A stretch of DNA of 64,000 nucleotides from Saprospiraceae bacterium (GCA_016706365.1 JADJJU010000010.1:107653-171652), one strand, 5' to 3'. Counted from the first letter of the stretch, positions 48,107 through 57,458 are shown. The notes: generated from the sequence alone by a model not told the origin. Made by a program: numbers and translations.

Positions 48107-50422
48107 TTAAAAGAATGTTTTGATGTGAAATTGAATATTTCTGCCAGTCTCATCTGAAAAGTATCTGAGTCTGTTGAGATAGTCTCTGTATCGTGTATTG
48201 AGAATGTTTCGTGCCTGAAGACTCCATATCCACTTTCTGCCAAACAAACTTGATTCACCACTAACACGTGCATGCAGTAACAAATAAGCACCTGGTGGTG
48301 GCAGGTAATCTCCAGCCTCAGGTATTCTGGTTTGGGCAGCTACATACTGAACTCTGATTCCGGGCTGAATATTAAATCCGGATGTGTCCGAATGGCTTTT
48401 CCAAAGTAATTCCATCTCAGTTCTGTTGGCTGGGATCCAAATTAATGGTTGATTCAGTTCTCTGTTTTGTGCAAAAAGAATGGATGTACTATTCTTCAAC
48501 CAAAACCCATTTGACAAATGAACTTGCGCGCTAAGATTCCAACCATACAAATCAGCATCCGTCTGATCATACCGGAAGGTTGGAAATGCACCTCTGATGG
48601 TCAATGTAGGAACAGTATCAGGCATTGAAAAAATATAGTTATTAATCCGGTAGTAAAACCATTCAGACTGAAACTGCCAGCTATCGGCTTTTGCCGACTT
48701 GAGCACCAGAGCACTATTGTAAGCTACCTCCTTTCTGAGGTTCGGATTCCCGATTTCATACGAAGCAGTTCCATGATGCACCCCGTGTGCAAAACTTTCA
48801 TTGACATTGGGTGCACGCCAGGCATTCGAAAGATGAAATTGTAAAAATGTAGAAGATGCAATTCGATAATTAATACCCGCACTCCATGATACATTACCAA
48901 ATCGCTGTGAAGGTAAATCTTCAGACCCACGAGGCGGAGTTAATAATTGAACAAACCTCATATCATATCGCAATCCCAACTCTGCATCTATTGGTAATCC
49001 TGCTTTCTTCCAGCGTTCTGTGATAAAAATTCCGGTATTCCAACTGCTGAATGAGGGAATCAAACGACCTCTTGGTGTGGATGCCATCTGTACCATTCCT
49101 TGTATTCCTGCATTCATGGTCCAGCCTTGTTTTACTTTTTCTTCAAATGAAAAATCCATCGACTGAGAGCTCATTTGCAAAATAAGATTTGGGACATTAT
49201 CCAAAAGCTCATTGTAAGGTCTGTGCGCATCAAATTCATTCCGATCATCATATTGAGTTCCACTGGTAATGGCCCATTTATTGCCGTTATTTGTCAACCA
49301 CCAATAAGAAGCCTTCAATAGATGATGCTGCACTCTTTGCATCGGTCTTCCAATAGAATACGAAAATTCTCCATCTCCTTCAGGTCGCCCTCTTTCTATC
49401 GCAAGTTTCAGGTCAGTAATATTGTGGATATGAGAAGCTGCCATAATACCTACTTTGGCATTGAACAAGCTATAGTACAGATCCAGTCCTGAGTTTTGTT
49501 TTCTCATAGATGTGGATAGGGAGAAATTATACTCTTCCAGTCCTGTATTTTCCAGGAAATAATCCGGAGTTCTGGCATTGCCTGCTTTTCTCATAGAACC
49601 CTGTAAACGATATCGCCAGGTATCATTCTTCGTAATTTTGCCGGTATAAGAAGCTGAAAGTCCCATTGCCCGACCATTACTTGCACCCGATAAAATTGCT
49701 TCTCCTCCCAAAGCATCCTGCTGAAAAAGTGAACCCGGTTCCACAATGATCACCCCGCCTATTGCATCCGGTCCATATCGCACACCTAATGCACCTTTGA
49801 CCACTGTGATATTTCTGGCAATGAAGGGATCTATTTCAGGAGCATGATCTGCTCCCCATTGTTGACCTTCCTGACGAATTCCATTATTGAGTATCAGAAT
49901 TCTGTTGCTGTGCATTCCCTGGATGATGGGCTTGGCAACCCCCGATCCGGTTTGAAGCATTTGAACTCCGGGAATACCATCCAGTGCCTGCGCAAGTGAC
50001 TGTCCCTGTCTTGAGAGTAAATCAGCCCCGCTTAGTTGATTCTGCGCTGCAGGGCCTGTATAAGATGGTTTCTCTGCATGAATCATCACATGATCAATTT
50101 CATAAGCATGTTCTTCCAGAAGGATTTCCAAAATTGTATCCTTTACTAATAAAATATCCTTTACAAAATGTTCACAACCAATATGACTGGCTACCAACTG
50201 ATAAATACCCGGACAAACATTTTCCAGCAAAAATTTTCCCTGATCATTCGTTGCCACTCCTTTTGCAGTACCCTCTAAAAAGACGTCTGCAAATGCCACC
50301 GGCTCTCCGGTATGTGCATCGCGAACGACACCGCTGAGACTCAATTTACAATCCTGGGCAGACAGTATATTAAATATGGAAAGGACTCCAAAGAGGGTCC
50401 AAAATATAATTAAACGCATCAT
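48107..50422 (-). CDS. TonB-dependent receptor, probable metal uptake
   Basis: The 771-residue outer-membrane receptor has a signal peptide (MMRLIIFWTLFGVLSIFNIL then SAQ). A CarboxypepD_reg-like domain follows (LSGVVRDAHTGEPVAFADVF, about 28-105), then a plug with LDGIPGVQMLQTGSGVAKPI, GMHSNRILILNNGIRQEGQQ and VRYGPDAIGGVIIVEPGS (about 140-235), and a barrel to the C-terminal FHIKTFF. The plug most resembles zinc/copper-type receptors of the ZnuD sort. The His-rich upstream gene and the His/Asp-containing lipoprotein downstream agree with a metal ligand, but no metal regulator site was identified. Confidence 0.88.
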   Translation of the reverse strand: MMRLIIFWTLFGVLSIFNILSAQDCKLSLSGVVRDAHTGEPVAFADVFLEGTAKGVATNDQGKFLLENVCPGIYQLVASHIGCEHFVKDILLVKDTILEILLEEHAYEIDHVMIHAEKPSYTGPAAQNQLSGADLLSRQGQSLAQALDGIPGVQMLQTGSGVAKPIIQGMHSNRILILNNGIRQEGQQWGADHAPEIDPFIARNITVVKGALGVRYGPDAIGGVIIVEPGSLFQQDALGGEAILSGASNGRAMGLSASYTGKITKNDTWRYRLQGSMRKAGNARTPDYFLENTGLEEYNFSLSTSMRKQNSGLDLYYSLFNAKVGIMAASHIHNITDLKLAIERGRPEGDGEFSYSIGRPMQRVQHHLLKASYWWLTNNGNKWAITSGTQYDDRNEFDAHRPYNELLDNVPNLILQMSSQSMDFSFEEKVKQGWTMNAGIQGMVQMASTPRGRLIPSFSSWNTGIFITERWKKAGLPIDAELGLRYDMRFVQLLTPPRGSEDLPSQRFGNVSWSAGINYRIASSTFLQFHLSNAWRAPNVNESFAHGVHHGTASYEIGNPNLRKEVAYNSALVLKSAKADSWQFQSEWFYYRINNYIFSMPDTVPTLTIRGAFPTFRYDQTDADLYGWNLSAQVHLSNGFWLKNSTSILFAQNRELNQPLIWIPANRTEMELLWKSHSDTSGFNIQPGIRVQYVAAQTRIPEAGDYLPPPGAYLLLHARVSGESSLFGRKWIWSLQARNILNTRYRDYLNRLRYFSDETGRNIQFHIKTFF

Positions 50423-50460
50423 TCATAAGACTGATGTTAAAAAAGAAAGAGAAAGACGTC

Positions 50461-50838
50461 TTAGGAAATGATGGCAGGGGGACCGCGACCGGAAAGAAGT
50501 TTGTGAGGTTCAGATGTGTATAGATCTAACTCAAAGTTTGCTGTAGTCTTGCCAAAAACAGGCAAATGTAAATCGCTGAATTCGCAGGTTTCAGGAACCT
50601 GGGAAATGAAATCGAAAGCACAGATTACGCAATCTTCAGCGCTGTCTCCATCTTCATCCTGATTATCATGCTGATGATGAGGATGATTGCAGACATGCTT
50701 ATGTGTCTCAGCTTGGTGAGGAAGTATGAGTCCGTATTCGTGACCATATTTAATTGCGTACCCACACAGAAAGACCAACATCACAGCGAAGCTGAGTGCA
50801 GTCTTTATCATGGCAGTAATATGATTACGTTGATTCAT
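50461..50838 (-). CDS. Small His/Cys-rich membrane or exported protein of the metal operon
   Basis: The 125-residue protein has an N-terminal hydrophobic helix (ALSFAVMLVFLCGYAI, about 14-29). A His-rich segment follows (HQAETHKHVCNHPHHQHDN, about 40-58), then an acidic stretch and a Cys pair CVICAF. It ends SGRGPPAIIS. The His/Cys content suggests transition-metal binding. Small proteins of this build (DUF2946-like in style) often precede metal-related TonB receptors. It is 38 bp upstream of the receptor gene and is probably the first gene of the operon. The metal cannot be named. Confidence 0.7.
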   Translation of the reverse strand: MNQRNHITAMIKTALSFAVMLVFLCGYAIKYGHEYGLILPHQAETHKHVCNHPHHQHDNQDEDGDSAEDCVICAFDFISQVPETCEFSDLHLPVFGKTTANFELDLYTSEPHKLLSGRGPPAIIS

Positions 50839-50924
50839 TATTAAACAAAGATACAGTTTAGTGTTAACTCTGAAATTGTAAAACGGGGTATGGGAGGAAA
50901 TTGTTTTGGACTTCTAAAGCTGGT

Positions 50925-51515
50925 TTCCTCGTTTCGAGGTGATGTCTTGCTGCGCCTCCGGCTTGCCAGGTGATGTTTCTTCCCGGCTACGCCAGTAAGA
51001 AGTGATGTCTTGCTTCTATTTTCGGCTATGCCTCATTAGAAGCAAGGTGATGTGTGAGCGGAGCTCACGGTTGGGTTCAGAGCTGGGAGTGTGAGTTTGT
51101 GGGAGTGAAGAATACAAAACCAACAAGCTCAAACTCGAACAGACTCAAACCCAAAACTCACCGCTCAACCGCAAGCTCCGCATGCACATCACCTTTTTGT
51201 TTCGAAGCGAAGCTGAGTTTCCTGTGAGGAAAATCGGAGCATGTGCTTAGTTTCATGGTTTAGATTTTGGGTAAGTTGAGGCCTTGAGTTTTGAAATTAA
51301 TTTAACCCCATCACACCTACAGACTCAAACCCAAAACTCACCGCTCAACCGCAAGCTCCGTAGCGAGGCTACGCTCGCTATCTAAGGACTTACACATCAC
51401 CTTTTTGTTTTCTCAGCGAAGCTGAAGCAAACAAAAAGACATCACCTTTCGAGGCGTAGCCGAAGAAAGACATCACCCCGGCGAAGCGCAGCGCAGCCGG
51501 GACATCACCTTCCAC
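50925..51515. repeat. Second array of short hairpins with fixed spacer
   Basis: It fills most of the 700-bp gap. Left part, spacer GGTGATGTC: CCTCG-TTT-CGAGG (50927-50939), TTCTT/AAGAA around GGCTACGCC, CTTGCTTCT/AGAAGCAAG around GGCTATGCC (51009-51046), TGAGC-GGA-GCTCA. Right part, spacer GACATCACC: TAGCGAG/CTCGCTA, CTTTTTGTTT/AAACAAAAAG around AGCGAAGCT (51400-51438), CTTTC/GAAAG around GGCGTAGCC (51446-51469), CCCGGC/GCCGGG around GCGCAGC (51477-51501). The spacer is inverted between the two halves, exactly as in the array at 41.2-41.6 kb. No gene is seen. It ends 27 bp from the stop of an M1 peptidase gene. Confidence 0.78.
51139..51360. repeat. Exact 42-bp direct repeat, 180 bp apart
   Basis: Copies occupy 51139-51180 and 51319-51360 (ACAGACTCAAACCCAAAACT then CACCGCTCAACCGCAAGCTC, CG). 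They are identical and lie inside the hairpin array. The spacing is exactly 180 bp, which suggests a segmental duplication with divergence of the DNA between. Confidence 0.85.
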
Positions 51516-51541
51516 GAACAATACAACTGCGAAGCTTAACT

Positions 51542-53426
51542 CTAATAATCCAGCATCTGATCCAGCGTCTGTTGTGAAATACTATGATAATTGGGTCTGG
51601 CTTTGGAATAAATACTCCTGGCTAATTCGTATTGATCCGTCTCTTTTAAGGCATTGTAAAGTGGACTGATATATTTTCTCCGACCTACTTTGATGAGAAA
51701 GTCTGAGATACTTTCCCGAATATTCGAACTGTATCCATTGTAAATGGCCAGTTCATACCAAACTGCCTGAATTTCAGTATTGCGGGAATTGCTCAGATTG
51801 AAAGATCTATCCAGATTTTCCATATGCTCTGCACTCAAATCTCTGGGAAGCAATTTGATAAAATGAATCCATTCCTGGGCAGACCAATCTTTGGCTTCCA
51901 GTTTCTTTAAATCATTCTTTGCAACAAAAGCATTCATTTGTTCTTCTACTTTTTCGAATCTATCCGACTGAGGAACCGGACAATCCGCAGGAAGCCCGGT
52001 AGTGTAAATCCATTTATTCAAATCAAATTCCAGCTTATTGGCTTTCAACAATTTCTCCTGTGCATATAAGATAAACTGTCCCGTCTGAATGCTTTTGTAA
52101 GCTTGATCTTTAAAATATTGTGACAGAAATGCATCAAATGTTTTTCGCCCTGCCAATTGCTCCAGAGATTTCAATAAAAAGAAATCCCTTATCGTAAGGA
52201 ATTCGGGTCAATCCATCATCTGGATTGCGACCCTCCAAATCAACTTTCAATCGCGTGTCAGGATGATCTTTACCCATTTTAGTAATAAGAGTCTTCAGAT
52301 TATTATATGTAAGCAAGTTTAACATTTCTGTAAAATCAGCTCCATATACTTCTTCCATAATCCTGCGCTCAAAATAAACGGTAAAACCTTCATTCAGCCA
52401 AAGGTCATTCCATGTGGCATTTGTCACCAGATTACCGGACCAGGAATGAGCCAGTTCATGAGCAACAAGCGTAGTCAGTGATTTGTCGCCTGCAATAATT
52501 GTTGGAGTAGCAAATGTGAGGCATGGATTTTCCATGCCACCGAAAGGAAAACTAGGTGGAAGCACCAACAAATCATAGCGTCCCCAATTGTAAGTTCCAT
52601 ACATTTTCTCTGCTACATTCAGCATTTTATCTGTATCACTGAATTCTGTGGCTGCAGCCTGAAGTAAAGATTGCTCTGCATAAACCCCGGTCCTGGGTCC
52701 TGTTTCAGCAAATTGAAAGTCTCCTGATGCCAGCGCAATTAAGTAGGCAGGTACTGGATTGGTTTGTTTAAAAGCATAGACTCCATCTGCAGTTTTTTGT
52801 CGCGGATTTTCAGCACTCATCACTGCCATCAATCCGGGCAAAGTGCGAATAGTAGCTTCATAAGTAAAACGAATCCCGGGACTATCCTGAGTAGGTATCC
52901 AGGTACGGGTCAGAATAGGCTGGCCCTGTGTGTATAGGAAAGGATGAATTTTGTCTGCTGTCTGCTGAGGAGTTAGCCATTGCAAAGCGGCGCTTTTATC
53001 CGTTGTTTCGTAATAAATTTTAACGACCCTTGTCAATGGAGCCAAAGGAATAGTTAACGATGAACCTTTAATTGAATCTTCAGCACTCACATTGAAAGAG
53101 GTTTCACTTTCCTGCTCTCCCAGTGTGACTTGTTTGATTTTCAAGCCACGGGTATCTAATATGATTTCAGATGCTTTATCGTGTTTGATCTGATAAGTGA
53201 CCGATCCTTCCAGCTTTTGTGCATTAAAATTAACAGTCAAATCCAGATTCATGTGAGTAATCACTGCAATCTCCGCTTGGCTGTAAGTATGTGGATCAGT
53301 GGAATCCTCTTCTACAGGAAGCAATACACCTGTCCATTCATCTGATTTATTCCCTCCGCAAGCGCAAAATAAAATTAAAAACAAGGTACTCAAATATCCC
53401 CCAACCGCTATTCTCTTAAAAGTCAT
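51542..53426 (-). CDS. M1 family aminopeptidase, leukotriene A4 hydrolase-like lipoprotein, split by one frameshift
   Basis: This zinc peptidase is about 625 residues if repaired. The N-terminal frame (53426-52134) starts with a lipobox signal (YLSTLFLILFCACGGNK, Cys at about 22-24). It continues with an M1 beta domain, the exopeptidase motif FGGMENPCLTFATPTII, and the zinc site VAHELAHSWSGNLVTNATWN followed by LNEGFTVYFERRIMEE. The C-terminal frame (52174-51542) is the armadillo-like domain of LTA4H relatives (LEQLAGRKTFDAFLSQYF). One T fewer in the run at 52176-52180 (plus-strand A) restores YDKGFLLLKSLEQLAGRKTF. The active site is intact, so the break is probably an error. Confidence 0.9.
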
Positions 53427-53531
53427 TGTTGTCGCCTATTTGTTATTCTTACTCAAAAGTAAGGAAGTGGAGGAAATGCTATGTGTTTTTGGGGAGAGAA
53501 ATGTGGATGAAGGAAAAAGGATTTGAAAATG

Positions 53532-53915
53532 TTACATTGGATCAAGAGAAATCACTCTTAGATTTAAAATGTTATTGAAATCACGATCATTTGTTAACAA
53601 ACTTAAATCATAAACAATTGCTGTCGCTGCTAGTATTGCATCAGGAATTTTAATTTTACGAGACCTTCTTATTTTGATACATTGCTCCACAACTTCGTGG
53701 GAGAGCGGTAGAATATTACAATCATTAATAAAAGATTTAACAATTGCCTCTTTCTCTTTGTCAGCATTTATCCACGAAAGTGCCTCTATTTGAGTAATAA
53801 TTGAAATATTAGGAGTCATGTCAATAACTCCCGATAAAAAATTCATGGCACTTTCAGAAAAAAGTTCCGAGAAAAAACCAGAGACAATGTTATTATCAAT
53901 TAAATATTGTCCCAT
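53532..53915 (-). CDS. PIN-domain toxin (VapC-like)
   Basis: The 127-residue putative endoribonuclease has the PIN acidic residues at expected places: YLIDNNIVSGFF (Asp 7), ITQIEALSW (Glu about 44), IPDAILAATAIVYDLSLLT (Asp about 95) and NDRDF (Asp about 113). It overlaps the start of the upstream antitoxin-like gene's 3' end by 16 bp, the usual antitoxin-toxin coupling. The target RNA is unknown. Confidence 0.85.
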   Translation of the reverse strand: MGQYLIDNNIVSGFFSELFSESAMNFLSGVIDMTPNISIITQIEALSWINADKEKEAIVKSFINDCNILPLSHEVVEQCIKIRRSRKIKIPDAILAATAIVYDLSLLTNDRDFNNILNLRVISLDPM

Positions 53916-54115
53916 TCGTTTCGCATTGTCTGTGTATGTTCATTAAAGCTTTTGGCATCTTCACTACTGAATACACCTCTATATTTTTTAGAAATCTTGG
54001 TGTCGGAAGGTTTGAAATTCTCCTTTAAAACTTTTATTAAATTTAGCTCTTGTAACTCATATAAAAGCTTCATTGCCTTTTCATTGGTTATCTGGATTAA
54101 GATTGTATTTTCCAT
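53900..54115 (-). CDS. Antitoxin of the PIN-domain toxin
   Basis: The 71-residue protein has an ITNEKAMKLLYELQELNLIKVL segment typical of small antitoxins paired with PIN toxins in Bacteroidota, and a tail ending HTQTMRNEWDNI. The N-terminal strand MENTILIQI could form a ribbon or swapped-hairpin DNA-binding unit. Translation of the toxin starts before this gene ends, so they are coupled. DNA-binding specificity and operator were not identified. Confidence 0.75.
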   Translation of the reverse strand: MENTILIQITNEKAMKLLYELQELNLIKVLKENFKPSDTKISKKYRGVFSSEDAKSFNEHTQTMRNEWDNI

Positions 54116-54303
54116 AAGATGAACATTATTAAAACATTATCACCGAATATGCCAAAAAATTAACTGTCATATCATACAACACAAAATTAACAAATTCAGT
54201 TACCTCAATTATAAAAGAATCGATTTTAAAGTTTATAAATTTATAATTGAATCTACAGTTTAAATCTTTACATACCTCAACACTACTATATTCATTATCA
54301 CTA

Positions 54304-54513
54304 ATGGCAACCTTCAGAATTAGAATTGATGAAAGAATTCGCATAGGCAAAGCTATTCTTGAATTGTTACGTGCAACAGCAAAGGAAAGTAAAGCAATTG
54401 AATTGATTGATAATACAGAAGCAAAAGATAATTACAATGAAGATTTTGTAAAAATGGTATTAGAAGCTAAGGCAAGTAAAAACAGAATAAGAATTGACCC
54501 TAAAAACTTATAG
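54304..54513 (+). CDS. Orphan antitoxin-like protein
   Basis: From the ATG at 54304 (a GTA/ATG-poor extension from 54247 is in frame) the protein has 69 residues: FRIRIDERIRIGKAILELLR, then a charged helix and the C-terminal DNYNEDFVKMVLEAKASKNR. This is the layout of antitoxins paired with RelE/ParE toxins, whose C-terminal helix wraps the toxin. The expected toxin gene is missing; a short remnant follows at once. It runs divergently from the PIN pair. Confidence 0.55.
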   Translation: MATFRIRIDERIRIGKAILELLRATAKESKAIELIDNTEAKDNYNEDFVKMVLEAKASKNRIRIDPKNL

Positions 54514-54581
54514 GAAATTATAAAATAGAATTAACAGATATTGCGCTGGCTCATATTTACAACATTTTTGCACAATGCTGA
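54513..54581 (+). pseudogene. Possible stump of a RelE/ParE-type toxin gene
   Basis: Directly after the antitoxin-like stop, one frame reads NYKIELTDIALAHIYNIFAQ before a stop. YKIELTDIA resembles the first strand and helix of RelE/ParE toxins. The remaining 70 residues are absent and no ATG is present, so a deletion has removed the toxin. The evidence is short and only suggestive. Confidence 0.35.
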
Positions 54582-54759
54582 TTTGCAAAGCTTTATTTAC
54601 AATCCAATTTGGATAATTCTACACCAAATCCTACAGAAAAATAGATGCTTTTGGGCTGTTTTAAATCTAAAATCTGAAACCGCTGAAACCTGAAATCTGA
54701 AATCATGGCTTACTGTGTATTCTCTCATCGAATGGTAAATCCTTCTGTGTCTAAAATTA

Positions 54760-55400
54760 CTATTTAATAGCTCCCATCCCCACAAGCACCCTCTTCGCAT
54801 AAGGCCCCTGACACATCAGCATATCCAGAAATGAAAGTCCGGCCTGAAATTCAAATTTGTCAGAAAATACCTGCTCATATGATGGAAATGAGATAGAAGA
54901 TTTATAGTCCTGATATTTTTTCGCCGCTCTCAAATCCAGATACAATGCAGGGTCATATTCCTTTTCAAATGTATCGGTCAATGAAACCTGAATCTCCAAT
55001 CCCGATAATTTAATCAGCAATTGAATCAGAGATAAATTAAAATCGAACAGCAAAGGAGGAGGATTCAGCAAAGTATCCTTGATCTGCATTTCATAATGCT
55101 CAAAAAATGGAGCACTTCCATAAGCAGATCGAATAGCCTGCCAATGCTTTTTGTGCCAGGGCATATCGAAAGCAATTTCTACTTCGTGCACAGGCATTGC
55201 AGTATTTTTCCCTTGCGCAGCGGCACACTAAGAGAAAGTGGACCATTAGCAGAAAGTATATCACATCTGTTCCGGAAGGAATTTTTCTGATAATTTTCAT
55301 TTGCTTCAATCAAAATGACCTTACTCTGCATTCCCAAATAGAAGAAAAATGCATCAGGTAAATAATAGGCCGGTAGCACCGGAAGTGGCACTGAATGCAT
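54760..55400 (-). CDS. WbqC family protein, split by one frameshift
   Basis: This is about 213 residues if repaired, of the WbqC-like family, often found in polysaccharide or amino-sugar contexts; its biochemical role is not settled. The N-terminal frame (55400-55179) reads VLPAYYLPDAFFFYLGMQSK and NSFRNRCDILSANGPLSLSV. The C-terminal frame (55197-54760) reads HKKHWQAIRSAYGSAPFFEH and QVFSDKFEFQAGLSFLDML, all WbqC signatures. One extra A in the run (plus-strand T 55205-55209) restores PLRKGKNTAMPVHEVEIAFD. It stands alone on the minus strand. Confidence 0.85.
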
Positions 55401-55491
55401 ATGAAAAGTAGGCTCAGATAATCAGATAAAAGATATTAAATTAAATATATTTTGCATGCGTAAAATGCTATCAAATAATAATTTAATAAAA

Positions 55492-55635
55492 TTAGCCGGC
55501 TGATGAATAAACGAGATACAATAATAATAGTACGATCAGCGTAACTACAGCTACTATTGCGAAAAACTTTTTTTGTTGTGTTTTCTTACTGCGGGGCTTG
55601 CGTATAATTGCGGAGCTTTGTTTTCTTTTGGCCAT
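55492..55635 (-). CDS. 47-residue single-pass membrane protein
   Basis: The frame ATG 55635 to stop 55492-55494 encodes a strongly basic N-terminus (MAKRKQSSAIIRKPRSKKTQ), then QKKFF, then a 17-residue hydrophobic helix (IVAVVTLIVLLLLYLVY) and the end SSAG. The positive-inside rule puts the basic half in the cytoplasm. It is intact and is separated from the WbqC gene by 91 bp. Small basic one-helix proteins of this kind are frequent in Bacteroidota; no function is known. The rest of the 495-bp gap between neighbouring long genes is AT-rich with no other feature. Confidence 0.6.
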   Translation of the reverse strand: MAKRKQSSAIIRKPRSKKTQQKKFFAIVAVVTLIVLLLLYLVYSSAG

Positions 55636-55895
55636 TATCTTGAATTTTGTCTAAAGTAAATCAATCCATTTCAATTGTGCAAATGGATTCGCGTTTAATC
55701 GGGGAATCGGTTAAATGGTTAATCGATAACAGCCGGGGAAGAGACAGTTGAGATGTTGAGGAGGTTAGAAGGTTATTATATTTAAATTCAGCATTTACGG
55801 CTTGCCTTCAATTCTGTTTTATATATCTTAGCAATTAATGGAGATGTAATGTTAATCGGCACTTTTCCATTATTCATTCAAAAATAATAGAAGAT

Positions 55896-57458
55896 ATGAG
55901 GGTGTTTCTTTTTTGGATGATATTTAGTAACCAATTATTGGCACAAGAATTTTATTCTAAATTATTGAGCAAAGAAGTGTTTGCAGAGTTTGCACATGGA
56001 ATTATAGAAGTTGATGATTCATCAAATTTGCTTCAATTCAGAAGCAGTACAGACTTAACATTTAACTTTGGATGGATGCATATTCATCAAAATGGAGACA
56101 CCCTCTCTACTTTTTTATTTAAAGTAAATTTAGTTAGACCCGATGGAACTAATACAATTTTAATGTCAGGTGATACAGTTTTTCAACTATTAAAACACAG
56201 AGACTCAATTCATCAAATCAGAGTTTATGCAACGTCTTTAGGTGGAGACAGTTTATTTATGAGAAATTACGATTGGGCCCGGCCTGACTGGCGCACAGTT
56301 TATCCGAGAGTATTGTATAGGAGTGATAATGGTGAATGGCTGATTATTGGGGGAACCGTGAAAGCTAATTCCGAATATGATGTTTTTGCAATACTTTGCA
56401 ATCCAGACGGATCAGTATTGAAACAGAATGTAGTTATTGAAGACTTTGATAAAGTAGGGTCTCGAGTGGAGTATTTATATGCTCACAATATAATTGAGAA
56501 TGATTCAGGTTATATATTTTCTTTACGAGATTGGTATGGCGATGCTTTTTCTTCCTCTCATATTATATTTATAGACAAGGAACTTGATTTTAAAAAAAGA
56601 ATAGACAATGCACAGGATGGATTGGCTTATGAATATAATCCAATCGGATTTACTAAAGATACTTCCAGCATATATTTTGCAAGTTCACGAATCCTGGAAT
56701 TTGAAGAAATTGAAGCTGCGGGTTATGATTGGCAAGAAATTCAGAACCCAACCATGATTACCGGGATGCTGGACATTGAAGGAAATCTTATGTGGGAACG
56801 TATAATGTATTTACCTAAAGGAAACTGGCTTGAAGTTTATTCAGGTAAAACTGTTAGTAATGGAGACTTTGTTGTTTGCGGTAGCTGGCAGAAAGGCATT
56901 GAACGTTTAGGACTTATAGCCAGGTATTCGGAACAAGGGAATCTGATTTACTGCTATGGCTTTCCACTTCATGAGGCTCCTAATCGCAGTGCCTTATGGC
57001 TGGTAGATTTCGTAGAAGATAATACTGGAGCTTTGACATTTGTCGGTGATCTGGAGGTAAGCCAATCATTCAATAACAAAGATATTTGGCTTTTAAGAAT
57101 TCCCGGATATGGATGTGATCCTGACTTCTTTGATTGTTCGATAGATTCTGTGATTACCAGCATTAAGCTGATTCCTGAAAAGGAAAACTCAGCTCCGGGA
57201 ATGACTTTATATCCAAATCCTATCTTTCCCGGTCAATCCATCAATCTTGAACTCAGCGGCGTCAGTTCAGGTATGGCCAATTTCCGCTGGATAGATTTAA
57301 ATGGCAAAATTTTACATCAGCAAGATGTTGAAATATACGAAAACGCCCCTTCACTTCAAGTCCCTTCACAACTGAAAGCAGGCTGGTATCTTGTTGAACT
57401 AAGAGACAGTAAAGGCATAACTGCAACTGCTAAAGTAGTGGTATGGAAGCGCTTTTAA
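55896..57458 (+). CDS. T9SS-secreted protein of unknown function
   Basis: The 520-residue protein has a signal peptide (MRVFLFWMIFSNQLLAQEFY). A beta-rich body follows with propeller-like repeats of the type GEWLIIGGTVKANSEYDVFA, GDFVVCGSWQKGIERLGLIA and GALTFVGDLEVSQSFNNKDI, similar in rhythm to delta-60-like repeats. A type A C-terminal sorting domain ends it (MTLYPNPIFPGQSINLEL, then LKAGWYLVELRDSKGITATA). No catalytic motif is visible. It precedes the giant repeat gene by 340 bp and may belong to the same surface inventory. Confidence 0.75.
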   Translation: MRVFLFWMIFSNQLLAQEFYSKLLSKEVFAEFAHGIIEVDDSSNLLQFRSSTDLTFNFGWMHIHQNGDTLSTFLFKVNLVRPDGTNTILMSGDTVFQLLKHRDSIHQIRVYATSLGGDSLFMRNYDWARPDWRTVYPRVLYRSDNGEWLIIGGTVKANSEYDVFAILCNPDGSVLKQNVVIEDFDKVGSRVEYLYAHNIIENDSGYIFSLRDWYGDAFSSSHIIFIDKELDFKKRIDNAQDGLAYEYNPIGFTKDTSSIYFASSRILEFEEIEAAGYDWQEIQNPTMITGMLDIEGNLMWERIMYLPKGNWLEVYSGKTVSNGDFVVCGSWQKGIERLGLIARYSEQGNLIYCYGFPLHEAPNRSALWLVDFVEDNTGALTFVGDLEVSQSFNNKDIWLLRIPGYGCDPDFFDCSIDSVITSIKLIPEKENSAPGMTLYPNPIFPGQSINLELSGVSSGMANFRWIDLNGKILHQQDVEIYENAPSLQVPSQLKAGWYLVELRDSKGITATAKVVVWKRF

